Shown here: positions 24,085 to 32,792 of the stretch, piece after piece
Position numbering within the stretch: the first letter of the stretch is position 1
How the letters are laid out: the number at the start of each line of letters is the position of its first letter
DNA from: Conexibacter sp. CPCC 206217
Lineage (GTDB): Bacteria; Actinomycetota; Thermoleophilia; Solirubrobacterales; Solirubrobacteraceae
Direction: 5' to 3'
Length of the DNA stretch: 64,000 nt
Assembly: GCF_030646165.1 (NCBI RefSeq)
Contig: NZ_JAUTDO010000004.1
Span: 372,001-436,000, forward strand
Position numbers and translations under genes: made by a program
Notes under the pieces: generated by a model
What the model saw: the letters and a program-made list of their open reading frames with translations, nothing else
What the model was told of the DNA's origin: nothing
The model's database searches: none

Positions 24085-24209
24085 AGGTGTGCGTGAGGCG
24101 GCCGGATCGTGGATGCGGGGCGCGATCCGGCGAGCCGATCAGGCAAATTGTCCTTTGAGGCTCGCCGGATCGTGTCCAGCGCCGCGAGGCGGTCGCCTCA
24201 GGCACACCT
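24085..24209. repeat. Nested inverted-repeat element of 125 bp
   Basis: The outer arms are 16 bases (24085-24100 AGGTGTGCGTGAGGCG and 24194-24209) and match in 15 of 16 positions. The inner arms are a perfect 13-bp pair (24124-24136 GATCCGGCGAGCC and 24159-24171) around an AT-richer 22-base loop. A third copy, GCCGGATCG at 24101-24109, can also pair with the left inner arm, giving two exclusive folds. The right outer arm contains the stop of the DNA methyltransferase. It could be a bidirectional terminator or a MITE-like insertion. Confidence 0.6.
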
Positions 24210-25124
24210 CTCCAGGCGTCTCGTGATGACCTCGATCGCCTCCGCGTTCTCGTCCACGAGCACGTAGTGGCGGCCGAGGCGTCTGGCGACGGCGCCGAGC
24301 GTGCCGGAGCCGGCAAAGAAGTCGAGGCACCAGCCGCCCGGTCTGGAGGATGCGGCGACCATCCGGCGCACCACGCCCTCCGGCTTCTGCGTCGGATAGC
24401 CCGTCTTCTCGGCGCTGTTGGTCGGCACGATCGTGTGCCACCAGACGTCCGTCGGGCGCTTGCCGCGCGCGACCTTCTCCGGCGTCACGAGGCCCGGCGC
24501 CATGTACGGCTCGCGGTCGACCGCCTCGTCGTCGAAGTGGTGACCGCCCGGCGTGCGCACGTAGACGAGGATCGTGTCGTGCTTCGCCGGCCAGCGCGTT
24601 CTCGGCTTGCCGCCGTAGTCGTAGGCCCAGATGATCTCGTTGAGGAAGCAGTCGCGCCCGAACAGCTCGTCGAGCAGCAGCTTGCAGTAGTGCGCCTCGC
24701 GGTAGTCGATGTGGAAGTAGAGCGTGCCGTGGTCGGCCAGCAACCGGCGCGCATGCTCCAGGCGCGGCGCCAGGTAGCCGAGGTAGTCGCCGAAGTGGTC
24801 CTCGAACGCGAGCGCCTGCAGCAGCTCGCTGCGGTAACGGCGGCCGCCGAAGCCGATGCGGTCGCCGTCCGCGTTGGGAGCGACGGAGAGCGTGCGGCGC
24901 CGCTGCGCTCTGCCGGTGTTGAACGGCGGGTCGATGTAGATGACGTCGAAGGCGCCGTCCGGCAGGTGCGGCAGCACGGCGAGGTTGTCGCCGTGCACGA
25001 CGAGGTCCTCATCATCCAGCTCGACCCGGCCAGGCAGCTGTTCGCTCGTCAGCACGCGCATCGCGCGCCGCACGGTACCCGGGAGACCGGCAGCGCGCGG
25101 CGCACCTGCGGGCGCCGGCGTCAC
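24198..25124 (-). CDS. Site-specific DNA methyltransferase, beta class (N6-adenine or N4-cytosine)
   Basis: A 308-residue amino-methyltransferase. Motif IV DPPFNTG is at residues 65-71 and motif I (LDFFAGSGTLG, about 267-277) follows near the C-terminus, so the order IV-TRD-I is the beta class. DPPF favours adenine-N6 methylation, but N4-cytosine cannot be excluded. The GTG start overlaps the stop of an XRE regulator (GTGA at 25121-25124), with GGAGGAG just ahead, so the two are coupled. No restriction endonuclease gene is adjacent, so it looks like an orphan. Its stop lies inside an inverted-repeat arm. Confidence 0.9.
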   Translation of the reverse strand: MTPAPAGAPRAAGLPGTVRRAMRVLTSEQLPGRVELDDEDLVVHGDNLAVLPHLPDGAFDVIYIDPPFNTGRAQRRRTLSVAPNADGDRIGFGGRRYRSELLQALAFEDHFGDYLGYLAPRLEHARRLLADHGTLYFHIDYREAHYCKLLLDELFGRDCFLNEIIWAYDYGGKPRTRWPAKHDTILVYVRTPGGHHFDDEAVDREPYMAPGLVTPEKVARGKRPTDVWWHTIVPTNSAEKTGYPTQKPEGVVRRMVAASSRPGGWCLDFFAGSGTLGAVARRLGRHYVLVDENAEAIEVITRRLERCA

Positions 25125-25405
25125 AGCTCCTCCGCCGGCAGGTGGTCGACCCGGCGGCGCTCGTACAGCGCGATGACCTCCGAGAGCGGGAGCGAGAGGC
25201 CGCCGGCGACGGTCAGCATGGTCTTGAAGGTGGGGTTGATCTCGCCCCGTTCGATCGCGCCGACGTAGTTGCGGTGGAGCCCCGAGTAGAAGCCGAGCTG
25301 CTCCTGCGAGAGGTCGCGGCGGGCGCGCAGCTCACGCACCGCGCGCCCGAGAACGACATGCTCGAGCGAGATCGCCGAGCTGGAGGAAGTACGCTTGCCG
25401 CGCAT
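25121..25405 (-). CDS. XRE-family regulator coupled to the DNA methyltransferase
   Basis: A 94-residue helix-turn-helix protein (LGRAVRELRARRDLSQEQLG, then YSGLHRNYVGAIERGEINP, about residues 19-72). Size and sequence resemble the C (controller) proteins of restriction-modification systems. It is coupled by a 4-base overlap to the methyltransferase. Such proteins bind palindromic C-boxes upstream of their own gene, first activating and then repressing. The upstream region holds a CGAAC-N4-GTTCG palindrome and 21-bp tandem repeats. An N-terminal Ser-rich stretch (RTSSSSAIS) precedes the fold. The start is ATG 25405. Confidence 0.88.
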   Translation of the reverse strand: MRGKRTSSSSAISLEHVVLGRAVRELRARRDLSQEQLGFYSGLHRNYVGAIERGEINPTFKTMLTVAGGLSLPLSEVIALYERRRVDHLPAEEL

Positions 25406-25524
25406 GGGATGTAGGACTCCTGTGCCGGGCCGGGGGCTGTTTGTGGCAGCGCCCCGGCCGCTTTTTGGGGTTGGTGGTGGGGTGGTTGGGCGACAGTAGG
25501 TGGGGTGGCGGACGGTAAGTGGTG

Positions 25525-25589
25525 CGAACACCCGTTCGGTGCGTGAGTTTTTACAAAGTGGGTGTGAGCCGTTGCAAAGTGCGCGTGAG
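25525..25589. repeat. Palindrome and 21-bp tandem repeats before the XRE gene
   Basis: CGAAC-ACCC-GTTCG (25525-25538) is a perfect inverted repeat. Next come two 21-base units (25548-25568 and 25569-25589) that share CAAAGTG and GTGAG. The patch is AT-richer than its surroundings. The interval lies between the divergent XRE and transglycosylase-like genes. It is a candidate operator for the XRE protein. Confidence 0.5.
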
Positions 25590-25627
25590 ACGGCACTGTT
25601 CGACACCTCGCGCGCGGGTCTGTCACG

Positions 25628-27136
25628 GTGGTGAGAGTCGTGTCGTCGACCCGCCGTCCCCCGTCCTCGAGCTCCGCGGCGAGCCGCCTCCGGCTCGCGC
25701 TCGTCGCCGTCATCGCGCTGGGCGCGATCGCGTTCGTGCTGACGCAGCGCGGCGGCGACGGGGCCGGCGAGCGCGCTGACGGCGGCCGCGCCGCGCCGCC
25801 GCCGAGCACCGACAGCGCCCCCGCGAGCAGACGCGACCCGTTCGCGTTCGACCCGTCGCGCGCGCAGCTGTTCGAGCAGCGCGCGGCGTTCGGCAGCGCG
25901 CACCCGCTGTACGCGATGAGCCCCGGAGGCGCACCCGCGACCGCGGCGCGCGTCGTGCAGCTGCGCCCGCTGATCGAGGCGGCGACGCGCGGCAGCGACG
26001 TCGACCCGGCGACGCTGGAGGCGATCGTCGTGCTGGAGAGCGCCGGACGGCCGGACGCGATCGCCGGGACCGACCTCGCCGGCGCCGTCGGGCTGACGCA
26101 GATCCTCGCCGAGACCGGCACGAGCCTGCTCGGCATGCACGTCGACGTCGCCGCCAGCACGCGGCTGTCGCGCCGCCTCGGCCGGGCGCTCGCACGCGGC
26201 GACCGCCGCGACGCCGCGCGGCTGGAGGCGCGCCGGCGCCGCGTCGACGAGCGCTTCGATCCGCGCAAGGCGCTGACGGCCACCGTGAGATACCTGACGA
26301 TCGCGCGCGAGCGGCTCGGCCGCGACGACCTCGCGGTCGTCTCCTACCACATGGGGATCGGCAACCTCGAGCAGGCGATCGCGGCGTTCGGGCACCGCGC
26401 CGGCACGCCCAACCCCAGCTACACGGAGCTGTTCTTCGCCAGCAGCCCGACCAGCCACGCGGCGGCGTGGAGAGTGCTGTCCGGGTTCGGCGACGAGTCG
26501 TCGCTGTACTACTGGAAGATCCAGGCCGCACGCGACCTGATGGCGCTGCAGCGCAGCGACCCGAGAGCGCTGCGACAGCTGTCGGCGCTGCAGACCGCGA
26601 AGGCGTCGAGCGAGAACGTGCTGCACCCGCCCGGCGCCGGCGAGGCGTTCGCCGACGGCGACGCGCTGCGAGCCGCCTACGCCGACGGGACGCTGGAGCG
26701 GCTGCCGCGCAACGCGGCCCAGCTGGGTCTGCGGATCGACCCGCAGATGGGCGAGCTGGCGCCGCGCCTGCACGAGCCGAAGGCGCTCTACCGCGGACTG
26801 CGCCCGGACGCGCTGCGGCTGCTCGTCGAGCTGGCCGCCGGCACGCGCCGGATCTCCGGCGTCGCCGCGCCGTTGACGATCACCAGCACGGTCCGCTCCG
26901 AGCGCTACCAGGAGCGCCTCGCGCGCAGCAACATCGAGGCGACGCACGCCTTCTCGATCCACACGACCGGCTGGACGTTCGACATCCTGCGCCGCTACGC
27001 GAACGGCGACCAGGCGCAGGCGCTGCAGTTCATGCTCGACCGCCTGCAGCTGCTCGGCGCGATCACGTGGGTGCGCGAGCCGGCCGCGATCCACGTCACC
27101 GTCGCGGGCGACGTGGATCGCTTCCTCGGCCGGTAG
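25628..27136 (+). CDS. Transglycosylase SLT-like protein with C-terminal M15/DUF5715-like domain
   Basis: A 502-residue membrane-anchored protein. One N-terminal helix (LALVAVIALGAIAFVLT) is followed by a linker rich in Pro, Ser and Asp. An SLT-like domain (about residues 110-270) carries the probable catalytic Glu in IVVLESAGRPDAIAG, then GAVGLTQI and VSYHMGIGNL. The C-terminus, with FSIHTTGWTFDI, resembles peptidoglycan-binding/peptidase domains of the DUF5715/M15 kind, where His and Asp are ligands; whether the zinc site is complete is unclear. It would act on peptidoglycan outside the membrane. Two tandem GTG codons can start translation. It is divergent from the XRE/methyltransferase pair. 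Confidence 0.8.
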   Translation: MVRVVSSTRRPPSSSSAASRLRLALVAVIALGAIAFVLTQRGGDGAGERADGGRAAPPPSTDSAPASRRDPFAFDPSRAQLFEQRAAFGSAHPLYAMSPGGAPATAARVVQLRPLIEAATRGSDVDPATLEAIVVLESAGRPDAIAGTDLAGAVGLTQILAETGTSLLGMHVDVAASTRLSRRLGRALARGDRRDAARLEARRRRVDERFDPRKALTATVRYLTIARERLGRDDLAVVSYHMGIGNLEQAIAAFGHRAGTPNPSYTELFFASSPTSHAAAWRVLSGFGDESSLYYWKIQAARDLMALQRSDPRALRQLSALQTAKASSENVLHPPGAGEAFADGDALRAAYADGTLERLPRNAAQLGLRIDPQMGELAPRLHEPKALYRGLRPDALRLLVELAAGTRRISGVAAPLTITSTVRSERYQERLARSNIEATHAFSIHTTGWTFDILRRYANGDQAQALQFMLDRLQLLGAITWVREPAAIHVTVAGDVDRFLGR

Positions 27137-27142
27137 CGCGTC

Positions 27143-29137
27143 CTACAGCAGCCCGCGCACCTTCGCCGCGACCGCCTCCGGCGTGATGCCGTACTCGCGC
27201 AGCATCACCTCGCCGGCCGCCGAGGCGCCGAATCTGTCGACCGAGACGGAGGCGTCGACCCAGCGGTCCCAGCCCATCCGCGTGCCGGCCTCGACCGACA
27301 CCTTCGGCTGGTTGGGCGGCAGCACGCTGTCCTGGTAGGCCTGGTCCTGCGCCTCGAACAGCTCCCAGCTCGGCATCGCGACGACGCGCGCGACGACGCC
27401 GTCCTCGGCCAGCAGCTCCGCGGCGGCGATCGCGACGCCGACCTCGGAGCCGGTGCCGACGATCGTCGCGACGGCGCCATCGGGGTCCGTCAGCGCGTAG
27501 GCGCCTCTGTCGAGGCTGCGCGCCGGCGGATAGACGCCGCGGTCGAGCGTCGGCACGTTCTGACGCGTGAGGATCAGCACGACCGGGCCGTGGATCTCCT
27601 CGATCGCGACGCGCCACGCCTCGGCCGTCTCGTTCGCGTCGCTGGGACGGATCACGGTCAGGTTGGGGATCGAGCGCAGCGACGCTATGTGCTCGACCGG
27701 CTGGTGCGTCGGGCCGTCCTCGCCGAGCGCGATCGAGTCGTGCGAGTAGACCCACAGCGTGCCGATGTTCATCAGCGCGGAGAGGCGGATCGGCGCGCGC
27801 ATGTAGTCGGAGAACTGCAGGAACGTCGCGCCGAGCGGCTTGACGATGCCGCCGTGCAGCGCGAGGCCGTTGACGGCGGAGCCCATCGCGTGCTCGCGGA
27901 TGCCCCAGTAGACGTTGCGCGTCGCCTGCTCGCGGCTGTAGGGGCCGTCCGCGTCGATGCCGGTCTTGACGCTCTCGTTGAGGTCCGCGGAGCCGCCGAC
28001 CTGCGTCGGCAGGAACGGCGCGATCGCCTGGATCGTCGCGTGGCTGGCGGAGCGCGTCGCGACCGCCGGCTGCTCCTTCGCGTCGTAGACCGGCAGCGCC
28101 GCGTCGAGGCCGGGCAGCGGCGTGCCGGCCCACGCCAGGTCCCACTCGGCGGCGCGGTCGGCATCGGCGGCGCGCCAGGTCTGGAAGCGCTCCTCCCACT
28201 CGGCCTGCAGCTGTGCGCCGCGCTCGACGGCGCTGAACTGCTCGTAGACGCCGTCCGGGATGAAGAAGTTCTTGTCCGGATCCCAGCCGAGCACCTCCTT
28301 CGTCGCGCGCACCTCGTCCTCGCCGAGCGCGGCGCCGTGGGCCTTCGGCGTGCCGCCCTTGTTCGGCGCCGGGTAGCCGATCGTCGATCTGACGCGGATC
28401 AGCGACGGTCTGCCCGTCTCCGCCTGGGCCGCGGCGACGGCGGCGCGCAGCGCGGCGAGGTCGTTGACGTCGTCGACGTCCTGCGTGTGCCAGCCGTACG
28501 CGTCGAAGCGCTTGTTGACGTCCTCGGTGTCGAACGCGAGCGAGGTTCTGCCGTCGATCGAGATGTGGTTGTGGTCGTAGAAGAAGATCAGGTTGCCGAG
28601 CCCGAGATGGCCGGCGATCGAGGCGGCCTCGGCGCTGACGCCCTCCATCAGGTCGCCGTCGGAGCAGATCCCGTAGATGTGGTGGTTCTGCACCTCGCTG
28701 CCGTACCTCTCGCGCAGGAAGCGCTCCGCGAGCGCGAAGCCGAGCGCGTTGCCGAAGCCCTGGCCGAGCGGCCCCGTCGTCGTCTCGACGCCGACCGTGT
28801 GGTGGTACTCCGGGTGGCCCGGCGTGCGCGAGCCCCACGTGCGGAAGTGCTCGATGTCGTCGAGCGAGACGCTGTCGTAGCCCGACAGGTGCAGACAGGC
28901 GTACAGCAGCATCGAGCCGTGACCGGCGGACAGCACGAAGCGGTCGCGGTCAGGCCAATGCGGATCCTTCGGGTTGTGCCGCATCACCTCCGAGAAGAGC
29001 AGGTAGCCGACCGGCGCCATGCCCATCGGCATGCCGGGGTGGCCGTTGCCGGCATGCTGCACCGCGTCCATCGCGAGCGTGCGGATGGTGTCGACGGCGA
29101 GCTGCTCGGAGGTGGACTGGGGCGCGGTGGTGGCCAT
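27143..29137 (-). CDS. tkt: Transketolase
   Basis: A 664-residue transketolase. It moves two-carbon units between sugar phosphates in the pentose phosphate pathway with thiamine diphosphate. Landmarks in order: [10 protein letters not shown] (N-terminal, TPP pocket), [34 protein letters not shown]-like [11 protein letters not shown] (the GDG-N motif region), HSLFAYD-equivalent [10 protein letters not shown], and, in the C-terminal half, [25 protein letters not shown] and [11 protein letters not shown]. All domains are complete. The start is ATG 29137; ATG 29143 two codons upstream is an alternative. The gene is convergent with the transglycosylase-like gene, only 6 bases apart. No other pentose phosphate gene is in the window. 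Confidence 0.97.
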   Translation of the reverse strand: MATTAPQSTSEQLAVDTIRTLAMDAVQHAGNGHPGMPMGMAPVGYLLFSEVMRHNPKDPHWPDRDRFVLSAGHGSMLLYACLHLSGYDSVSLDDIEHFRTWGSRTPGHPEYHHTVGVETTTGPLGQGFGNALGFALAERFLRERYGSEVQNHHIYGICSDGDLMEGVSAEAASIAGHLGLGNLIFFYDHNHISIDGRTSLAFDTEDVNKRFDAYGWHTQDVDDVNDLAALRAAVAAAQAETGRPSLIRVRSTIGYPAPNKGGTPKAHGAALGEDEVRATKEVLGWDPDKNFFIPDGVYEQFSAVERGAQLQAEWEERFQTWRAADADRAAEWDLAWAGTPLPGLDAALPVYDAKEQPAVATRSASHATIQAIAPFLPTQVGGSADLNESVKTGIDADGPYSREQATRNVYWGIREHAMGSAVNGLALHGGIVKPLGATFLQFSDYMRAPIRLSALMNIGTLWVYSHDSIALGEDGPTHQPVEHIASLRSIPNLTVIRPSDANETAEAWRVAIEEIHGPVVLILTRQNVPTLDRGVYPPARSLDRGAYALTDPDGAVATIVGTGSEVGVAIAAAELLAEDGVVARVVAMPSWELFEAQDQAYQDSVLPPNQPKVSVEAGTRMGWDRWVDASVSVDRFGASAAGEVMLREYGITPEAVAAKVRGLL

Positions 29138-29321
29138 TGGCATCCAGAAGGTCGGCGCGGACGGAGGAAAGGCGTGCACCGATGGGCGGGGCACGCCAGC
29201 CGGAAGCGTATCCCGTCGCGGTACTGGATTCGGCCCGATCTGGACGCGACCGGCGCCCGTGCGCGCGGGGGCGGTTAGCCTGCGACGTTCGACGGAGGCG
29301 AAATCAGGGGCGCTGCGAGTC

Positions 29322-30212
29322 GTGAGCACTGGGACGGGCGAAGTCGTACGGACGCCGGAGGAGCGCTTCGAGGCGCTGCCGGACTTTCCATGGAGACCGC
29401 ACCACCGCGAGGTCGGCGGGCTGCGGCTGGCGCATGTCGACGAGGGCGACGGGTCGCCGATCGTGCTGCTGCACGGCGAGCCGACCTGGTCGTTCCTGTG
29501 GCGCCACACGCTGCGCGAACTGCGCGCCGCCGGCCACCGCGTGATCGCGCCCGACCACGCCGGCTTCGGCCGCTCGGACAAGCCGACGGCGCTGGACTGG
29601 TACTCCTACGACCGTCACACGACGCTCACGGGCGAGCTGCTGGAGCGCCTGGACCTGTGCGACGCGACGCTCGTCGTGCACGACTGGGGCGGACCGATCG
29701 GCCTGCGGCTCGCGGCCGAGCAGCCGCACCGGATCGGCCGGATCGTCGTGACCGACACGGGCCTCTTCACCGGTCACCAGAAGATGACGGCCGCGTGGGA
29801 GGCGTTCCGCGGCTTCGTCGAGCAGACCGAGGACCTGCCGGTCGGAATGCTCGTGCGCGCCGCCTGCCACAGCGATCCCGGCGACGCCGTGATCGCCGCC
29901 TACGACGCGCCGTTCCCCGATGCCGCGTCGAAAGCGGGGGCGCGCGCGTTCCCGCTGCTGATCCCGCGCACGCCGGACGAGCCGGGCGCCGCCGCCGGGC
30001 AGCGGACGCTCGACGCGCTCGCCGCCGACACGCGCCCGCTGCTGGTCATGTGGGCCGACTCGGACCCCGTCATCCCGCTCGCGACCGGAGAGAAGTTCGC
30101 GGCCGCGCTCGGCGGCGAGGTCGGCCACGTGCTGCCGCAGGCGGGCCACTTCCTGCAGGAGGACCAGGGCGCGCTGCTCGGGCGGCTGATCGCGGACTGG
30201 CTCGCCGCATGA
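29322..30212 (+). CDS. Haloalkane dehalogenase-like hydrolase
   Basis: A 296-residue alpha/beta-hydrolase of the haloalkane dehalogenase I type. The start [18 protein letters not shown] and [12 protein letters not shown] are family hallmarks. The nucleophile Asp121 with Trp122 lies in VVHDWGGP, where Trp binds the halide. The acid is in [10 protein letters not shown] and the base His in [10 protein letters not shown]. It would split C-halogen bonds of short haloalkanes; some members act on other esters. The start is GTG 29322. Its stop overlaps the start of a methyltransferase by 4 bases (ATGA), which suggests a joint pathway. The second halide-binding residue is not clear. Confidence 0.87.
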   Translation: MSTGTGEVVRTPEERFEALPDFPWRPHHREVGGLRLAHVDEGDGSPIVLLHGEPTWSFLWRHTLRELRAAGHRVIAPDHAGFGRSDKPTALDWYSYDRHTTLTGELLERLDLCDATLVVHDWGGPIGLRLAAEQPHRIGRIVVTDTGLFTGHQKMTAAWEAFRGFVEQTEDLPVGMLVRAACHSDPGDAVIAAYDAPFPDAASKAGARAFPLLIPRTPDEPGAAAGQRTLDALAADTRPLLVMWADSDPVIPLATGEKFAAALGGEVGHVLPQAGHFLQEDQGALLGRLIADWLAA

Positions 30213-31048
30213 GCGCCGTCGCCGCCACCGACCTCGGCTTCGCGATCCGCTTCCACGACGCCGCCAACGCGCTGCCGGGAATCCGCGCGCTGAAGCCGGT
30301 GATGCTGGAGCAGCTCGCGCTGCGACGCGACATGCAGGTGCTGGAGATCGGCTGCGGCGCCGGTGACGACGTGCGCTCGTTCGCGAGGCGCGTCGGCCCG
30401 GGCGGGCGCGTCGTCGGGATCGACAGCTCGCCGGCGCTCGTCGCCGAGGCGGCGCGCCGCTCGGGCGGTCGCAATCTGCCGGTCGCGTTCCACGTCGGCG
30501 ACCCGCTCGCGCTCGAACTGCCCGACGGCGGCTTCGACCGCGTCCGGATCGAACGGGTGCTGATGCACGTCGACGGGGCGCCGGCGCAGGTGCTCGCGGA
30601 GAGCATGCGCGTGCTCGCGCCCGGCGGGCGGCTCGTCGTCTTCGACTTCGACTGGGACGCGCTCGTGGTCGAGGGCGCCGACCGCGAGCTGACGCACCGG
30701 ATCGTGCGCTCCTACGCCGACGCGATCCACAACGGCCAGGTCGGCCGGGCGCTGCCGCGGCTGCTGCGCGACGGCGGCTTCGCCGACGTCAGCGCGCTCC
30801 CGCATGGCGTCGAACTGCCGTACGACTTCTTCAGCTGGCTCGTCTCCAGCCACCTCGACGCCGCGCTGGCCGCCGGCCTCTTCACGCCCGAGGAGCTGAT
30901 CGCGTGGTGGGACCAGCTCGACCGCGCGCACGCCGCCGGCGGCTACTTCGCGGCGCTGCTGGGGTTCGTCGTCGTCGGCACCAAGCCGCAGGCGCGGCCG
31001 CGCGGATCGGACGTCGCGGCGATGCCCTCGCAGGATCCGAGCGCCTGA
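30209..31048 (+). CDS. Class I SAM-dependent methyltransferase
   Basis: A 279-residue methyltransferase of the ubiE/methyltransf_11 type. Motif I is VLEIGCGAGDDV. Motif II is VVGIDSSPALV. Motif IV-like LPDGGFDRVRIERVLMHV and motif V APGGRLVVFDFDW follow. The C-terminal part (YDFFSWLVSSHLDAAL) is hydrophobic and may bind a lipophilic substrate. It is translationally coupled to the dehalogenase. A methyl transfer to a dehalogenation product (or to thiols or halides) is possible but not shown by sequence. Confidence 0.87.
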   Translation: MSAVAATDLGFAIRFHDAANALPGIRALKPVMLEQLALRRDMQVLEIGCGAGDDVRSFARRVGPGGRVVGIDSSPALVAEAARRSGGRNLPVAFHVGDPLALELPDGGFDRVRIERVLMHVDGAPAQVLAESMRVLAPGGRLVVFDFDWDALVVEGADRELTHRIVRSYADAIHNGQVGRALPRLLRDGGFADVSALPHGVELPYDFFSWLVSSHLDAALAAGLFTPEELIAWWDQLDRAHAAGGYFAALLGFVVVGTKPQARPRGSDVAAMPSQDPSA

Positions 31049-31126
31049 CCGCCGAGATCGCGGCGTTCGTGGGCTGCACGCGATCGTGCGAGAGCGCAGC
31101 GTGCGGCGTGGGAACGTGTTCTGGCT

Positions 31127-32773
31127 GTGATGCGCCGTCTGGTCGTTCTCGCCTCGCTCCTGCTGCTCTCCTCAGCCGCACCCGCATTCGCGAGCGGCGT
31201 GGGTGACTTCGAGCAACCGGTTGCGGTCGGTGGTTCCGCCGCGGCGGCAGTGGCAGGAGTTCGTACGACGCCGGTGCTGCGCGCGCCGCATGCGTTCGAC
31301 CTGCTCGGTCTGCGCTGGCGCGGCGGCGGCGCGGATCCGCACGTCGCCGTGCGCGTGCAGCGCGCGAGCGGGCGCTGGAGCCGCTGGGGCGAGATCCCGC
31401 CCGCGGAGGACGCGTCCGCGGACCCGCGCGCGAACGCGGGCGTCAGCGGGCCGCTGTGGACGGGGCGCGCCGTGCGCTACCAGCTGCGCGCGCGGGCCTT
31501 CCCGCGCGGTCTGCGGGTCCACTTCGTGACGGTGCCGCGGACGCGACTCGCCCGCACCGCGCAGGCCGCTCCCGGCGAGCGGCCCGAGATCGTGCCGCGC
31601 TCGGCGTGGGATCCGACGAACGCCTGCCCGCCGCGCGCGGCGCCGCGCTACGGCCGCGTCGACTTCTCCGTCGTGCACCACACCGAGTCGCTGACGAGCT
31701 ACAGCCGGGCGGGCGCGGCCGCGATGGTGCTGGCGATCTGCCGCTTCCACCGCAACGGCAACGGCTGGCTCGACATCGGCTACAACCTGCTCGTCGACCG
31801 CTTCGGGACCGTCTACGAGGGGCGCGCGGGCGGTGTCGAGCAGCCCGTCATCGGCGCCCAGGCGGGCGGCTGGAACAGCGTCTCGACCGGCGTCGCGGTG
31901 ATCGGCAGCTTCTCCAGCAGACCGCCGCCGGCCGCCGCGCAGGAGGCGCTGACGCGCGTGCTCGCGTGGAAGCTGTCGCTCGCCGGCGTGCCGGCGACGG
32001 GGACGATCGCGCGGACGTCCTCCGGCGGCGACGAGAACCGCTGGCCCAGCGGCACGAACGTCCGCTTCGCGCGCGTCAGCGGGCACCGCGACGCCGACAG
32101 CACCGACTGCCCAGGCGGCGCGCTCTACGCGCTGCTGCCGCGGCTGCGGGCCGAGGTCGCCGCCCGACTGCCGGCGCCGGCCGATCTGCTGACGAACTCG
32201 CCGTTCGGCGGCCCGCTGCCGCAGGGCGGCCCGGCGTATCTGACCGGCCGCCTCGCGCTCGCCGACGGCCGCCGGCCGGCGGGCGTACGGCTGTCGCTGC
32301 AGCGACGCACGAACGAGACCACCGATTGGACCGAGATCGGCACGCTCAGGACCGCCGCCGACGGAGTCTGGTCGGCGACCGTGCCGGTCAGCGTCGACGG
32401 CAGCTTCCGCGTCGTCGGCGAACAGCTCGGGCTCGCCTCCCCGACCGCCCGGGTCCAGGTCGCGGCAGGTGTCAGCCTGCGCCTCTCGCCGCAGCTGCTG
32501 CGCCCTGGAAGAACGGTGAGGTTGAGCGGCGCGACGCGGCCCGCAAAGGCGCGCGTCACCGTCGTGGTCGAGCGCCAGCTGCCGAGCAGCCAGCGCTGGA
32601 CGCGTGTGCGGCGGTTGACGCTCGACGCCGTCGCGGGCCGCTACGAGACCGTCCTGCCGCTCGCCGCAGCCGGCACCTACCGCTTCGTCACGAGCGTGCC
32701 CGCCGACGGCGACAACGCCGCGGGTACCGGGCCGGTCCGCACCGCGAAGGTGCTGCCGGCCCGGTCGCGCTGA
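31127..32773 (+). CDS. Secreted PGRP/amidase_2 protein (N-acetylmuramoyl-L-alanine amidase)
   Basis: A 548-residue exported protein. The signal peptide is LVVLASLLLLSSAAPAFA. A beta-rich N-terminal domain (about residues 35-150) is followed by a peptidoglycan-recognition domain: VPRSAWDP, FSVVHHTES with the first zinc His, and GHRDADSTDCPG with the second His and the Asp/Cys position. This domain should cut the amide between MurNAc and the stem peptide. The C-terminal 180 residues contain two beta-sandwich-like modules (GVRLSLQRRTNETTDWTEIG, and a later one), perhaps wall-binding. Two adjacent starts, GTG 31127 and ATG 31130, are possible. It is convergent with the beta-helix protein, 19 bases away. 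Confidence 0.88.
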   Translation: MMRRLVVLASLLLLSSAAPAFASGVGDFEQPVAVGGSAAAAVAGVRTTPVLRAPHAFDLLGLRWRGGGADPHVAVRVQRASGRWSRWGEIPPAEDASADPRANAGVSGPLWTGRAVRYQLRARAFPRGLRVHFVTVPRTRLARTAQAAPGERPEIVPRSAWDPTNACPPRAAPRYGRVDFSVVHHTESLTSYSRAGAAAMVLAICRFHRNGNGWLDIGYNLLVDRFGTVYEGRAGGVEQPVIGAQAGGWNSVSTGVAVIGSFSSRPPPAAAQEALTRVLAWKLSLAGVPATGTIARTSSGGDENRWPSGTNVRFARVSGHRDADSTDCPGGALYALLPRLRAEVAARLPAPADLLTNSPFGGPLPQGGPAYLTGRLALADGRRPAGVRLSLQRRTNETTDWTEIGTLRTAADGVWSATVPVSVDGSFRVVGEQLGLASPTARVQVAAGVSLRLSPQLLRPGRTVRLSGATRPAKARVTVVVERQLPSSQRWTRVRRLTLDAVAGRYETVLPLAAAGTYRFVTSVPADGDNAAGTGPVRTAKVLPARSR

Positions 32774-32792
32774 CGCGCCCGAGCGGCCGGGC

